The notes beneath the pieces were generated by a model that saw only the letters and a program-made list of their open reading frames with translations, ran no database searches and was not told where the DNA came from. Position numbers and translations under genes: made by a program. A stretch of 64,000 nt of DNA from Planctomycetota bacterium (lineage in GTDB: Bacteria > Planctomycetota > UBA8742 > UBA2392): positions 1-64,000 of the forward strand of contig JAHBXZ010000008.1 of assembly GCA_019636215.1 (NCBI GenBank), read 5' to 3'. The number at the start of each line of letters is the position of its first letter. The stretch's first letter is position 1. This document shows positions 62,518-64,000 of this stretch, one piece after another.

Positions 62518-64000
62518 TCAGTTCCCGGCCGCCCAGGCTCGTTCGTCGCGGACGACAGCGCAGGGTCGGCTGTCCGGCACCGGTGCTTGAGGCAAGTCGC
62601 GCCGGGGCGGGGTTTCGGGTTCACGTTCCACCAGCCAGCGTTTGGCCTCTCCACCGCTCAAGACCAGCCCTTTGTTCGCCAGCGTCCACAACAGGGCATA
62701 CGAAGGGTTGATGATCTCTTCTTCGCCCATGTACGGGGAACCCATGTGCGGTGTGCTGTACCGCAAGCCGAACCCGGGCTGCCAGGCACTGACAAATCGC
62801 CAGCGCCACTGGCCCATCACTTCCTTGAAGTGATCGGGTGCGGTCACGCCAAGCGCCAGCAGCCCAAGCGCGGCCCCGGGCTCGCCATAGGCGTGGCTAT
62901 TGAGCATCCATGCATGGCGCTTGGCCATCAGCGCCACAAGCGCGTCGCGCATCTCCGGCTTGTCCTTGCGCAAATGCAGCGCCAGCGCCGTCAGGCCGGT
63001 TCGAGACCAGAACTCTTCCGTATCCTTGTGCGAGCCGTTGTAACCCATGCCGCCATGGCCGCCGGTTGCCGGGTCCGACCAACTGTGCATCACGTAGGGC
63101 TCAATGTGCTCCCACACCTTTGAGGCCACACCACAGCGCCGCGCCAGTGCGTCAAAGACCAGCAGATGCGCGCAGGGCGCCATGAGTGCTTTGTCCTCAT
63201 AGGGCAGGCCGTCCGGCCCGTGGCCAAAGGCGGGCATGCCCCAGGCGCACTTGTGCGTGGTCGTGGGCAGCCACTCAATGGCCGCCTTGATCCAATCCAG
63301 TGTGCGCTGGTCGCCCGTGGCCAGGTGGTACTCGCAGAAAAGCATGCCCTGAAAGCCAACGGTCCAATACGCCAGCCCGGTCATTTTCGTGGGGTCGGGG
63401 TTTTCGCGCAGCAGGGCATTCACGGCGGCGTCAATCTGCTTGCGATGCTTGCGGTCGCGCGTACCCAGCAGCGCCAGCGCCGCAATCGGCGTGTTCACGC
63501 CGTGGCACTCAGGCCAGAATCCATCGCCGCCCTGGTTTTTCTCGATCCAGGCCAGCATGTCGGCGTGCATCAACTTGCCGGCCTTGTCGTCCAGCGGCAT
63601 TTCTTTGTCGAGCAAGGCGGGCAGGTCAGGCTTGAGTTTCAATTCTTTCAGGCCATCGGCGCGCAGCACAGTCATGGTGAACGCGCCCTTGCGAGCCTTT
63701 TCTTTAAGCGCGGCCAGAACCGCGCGGCCAATCACGGCCTCGTGGCTGGCTTGAAACCACTCCTGGCCGGCATCCACACTGGACGGGGCACAGGGATTGG
63801 CGTCGACGGCAACGATCAAATCGCCGTCTTTCAGGCCCGCTTTGGCGCAGGCGCTGTCGGCACGAACCTGCATGACCGAAAGCGAGACGTGCATATGTTC
63901 CGTCAGTGCCGTCAGGCCGATGGCCCCGCTCTGGAAAAGGTCCGGGCCCAGAACACCATTGGCCTTGCCCAGCAGCTCGCGATTGGGAGCGCGGTGAAAT
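62518..64000 (-). CDS. PDZ and alpha-toroid protein, 5' end outside window
   Basis: At least 493 residues; the frame stays open to the window edge at 64000, so the N-terminus is missing. The visible N-terminal part is PDZ-like (SACAKAGLKDGDLIVAVDANP). The main part is an alpha-helical toroid with repeated Gly-Trp motifs (GGDGFWPECHG, TGGHGGMGYNG), like DUF6288/prenyltransferase-like planctomycete proteins. A candidate internal ATG is at 63894, but upstream residues continue the domain (LGPDLFQSGAIGLTALTEHM), so the true start lies to the right. It is the second toroid protein in the window. Confidence 0.7.
   Translation of the reverse strand, partial: FHRAPNRELLGKANGVLGPDLFQSGAIGLTALTEHMHVSLSVMQVRADSACAKAGLKDGDLIVAVDANPCAPSSVDAGQEWFQASHEAVIGRAVLAALKEKARKGAFTMTVLRADGLKELKLKPDLPALLDKEMPLDDKAGKLMHADMLAWIEKNQGGDGFWPECHGVNTPIAALALLGTRDRKHRKQIDAAVNALLRENPDPTKMTGLAYWTVGFQGMLFCEYHLATGDQRTLDWIKAAIEWLPTTTHKCAWGMPAFGHGPDGLPYEDKALMAPCAHLLVFDALARRCGVASKVWEHIEPYVMHSWSDPATGGHGGMGYNGSHKDTEEFWSRTGLTALALHLRKDKPEMRDALVALMAKRHAWMLNSHAYGEPGAALGLLALGVTAPDHFKEVMGQWRWRFVSAWQPGFGLRYSTPHMGSPYMGEEEIINPSYALLWTLANKGLVLSGGEAKRWLVEREPETPPRRDLPQAPVPDSRPCAVVRDERAWAAGN

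Overview
The window is one GC-rich bacterial chromosome segment from a Gram-negative organism. I read it as Planctomycetota or a close relative, by inference only. The supporting evidence is a DUF1800/DUF1501 gene pair, a large Ser/Thr kinase with a TM segment and C-terminal TPRs, two long FHA proteins, a FecR-like membrane protein, alpha-toroid proteins and a DUF6941-like protein. WaaA indicates a Kdo-containing outer membrane. There is no rRNA, tRNA, CRISPR array, phage or transposase.

Layout. 1-11 kb: nucleosidase-like enzyme, FecR-like protein, alpha-toroid protein, Hsp20 (with a candidate sigma-54 promoter), DinB-like protein, SDR/hydrolase pair, kinase-TPR protein, DUF6941-like protein. 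11-20 kb: DUF1800/DUF1501 export pair, korAB (2-oxoacid:ferredoxin oxidoreductase), aspS. 19-30 kb: SH3-like membrane protein, FHA protein, lipoprotein with a degenerate HExxH site, waaA, a small membrane protein, and two tandem membrane-fused spermidine-synthase-like proteins. 30-36 kb, minus strand: nadB, serS, an amidohydrolase and ribBA. 36-47 kb: a glutaredoxin/thioredoxin-reductase fusion lacking the usual cysteines, SH3 protein, aminotransferase, lysine-2,3-aminomutase-like radical SAM enzyme, SPFH/zinc-ribbon protein, cobalamin-type binding protein, EamA transporter, response regulator. 47-55 kb, minus strand: uvrB and the most notable locus, selB followed by a family 2A encapsulin shell gene and its cysteine desulfurase cargo. 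55-64 kb: double-FHA protein, a lone nuoH, queG, a carboxypeptidase-regulatory-like protein and a PDZ/alpha-toroid protein that runs off the right edge.

The most interesting content is (i) the selB-encapsulin-desulfurase cluster, which suggests a compartmentalised sulfur or selenium function, and (ii) several families of short dispersed repeats. One of these is found between genes and also, in frame, inside the disordered cargo-loading region of the encapsulated desulfurase. Other repeats sit at the nadB start, form the aspS C-terminus, make a 142-bp inverted-repeat element with a G12 tract beside serS, and form two copies of a 56-58 bp hairpin element.

Many long open frames lie antisense to real genes because of the high GC content; they were left out. 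Starts were moved to internal ATG/GTG codons where a Shine-Dalgarno sequence, a signal peptide or the start of the family domain argued for it.
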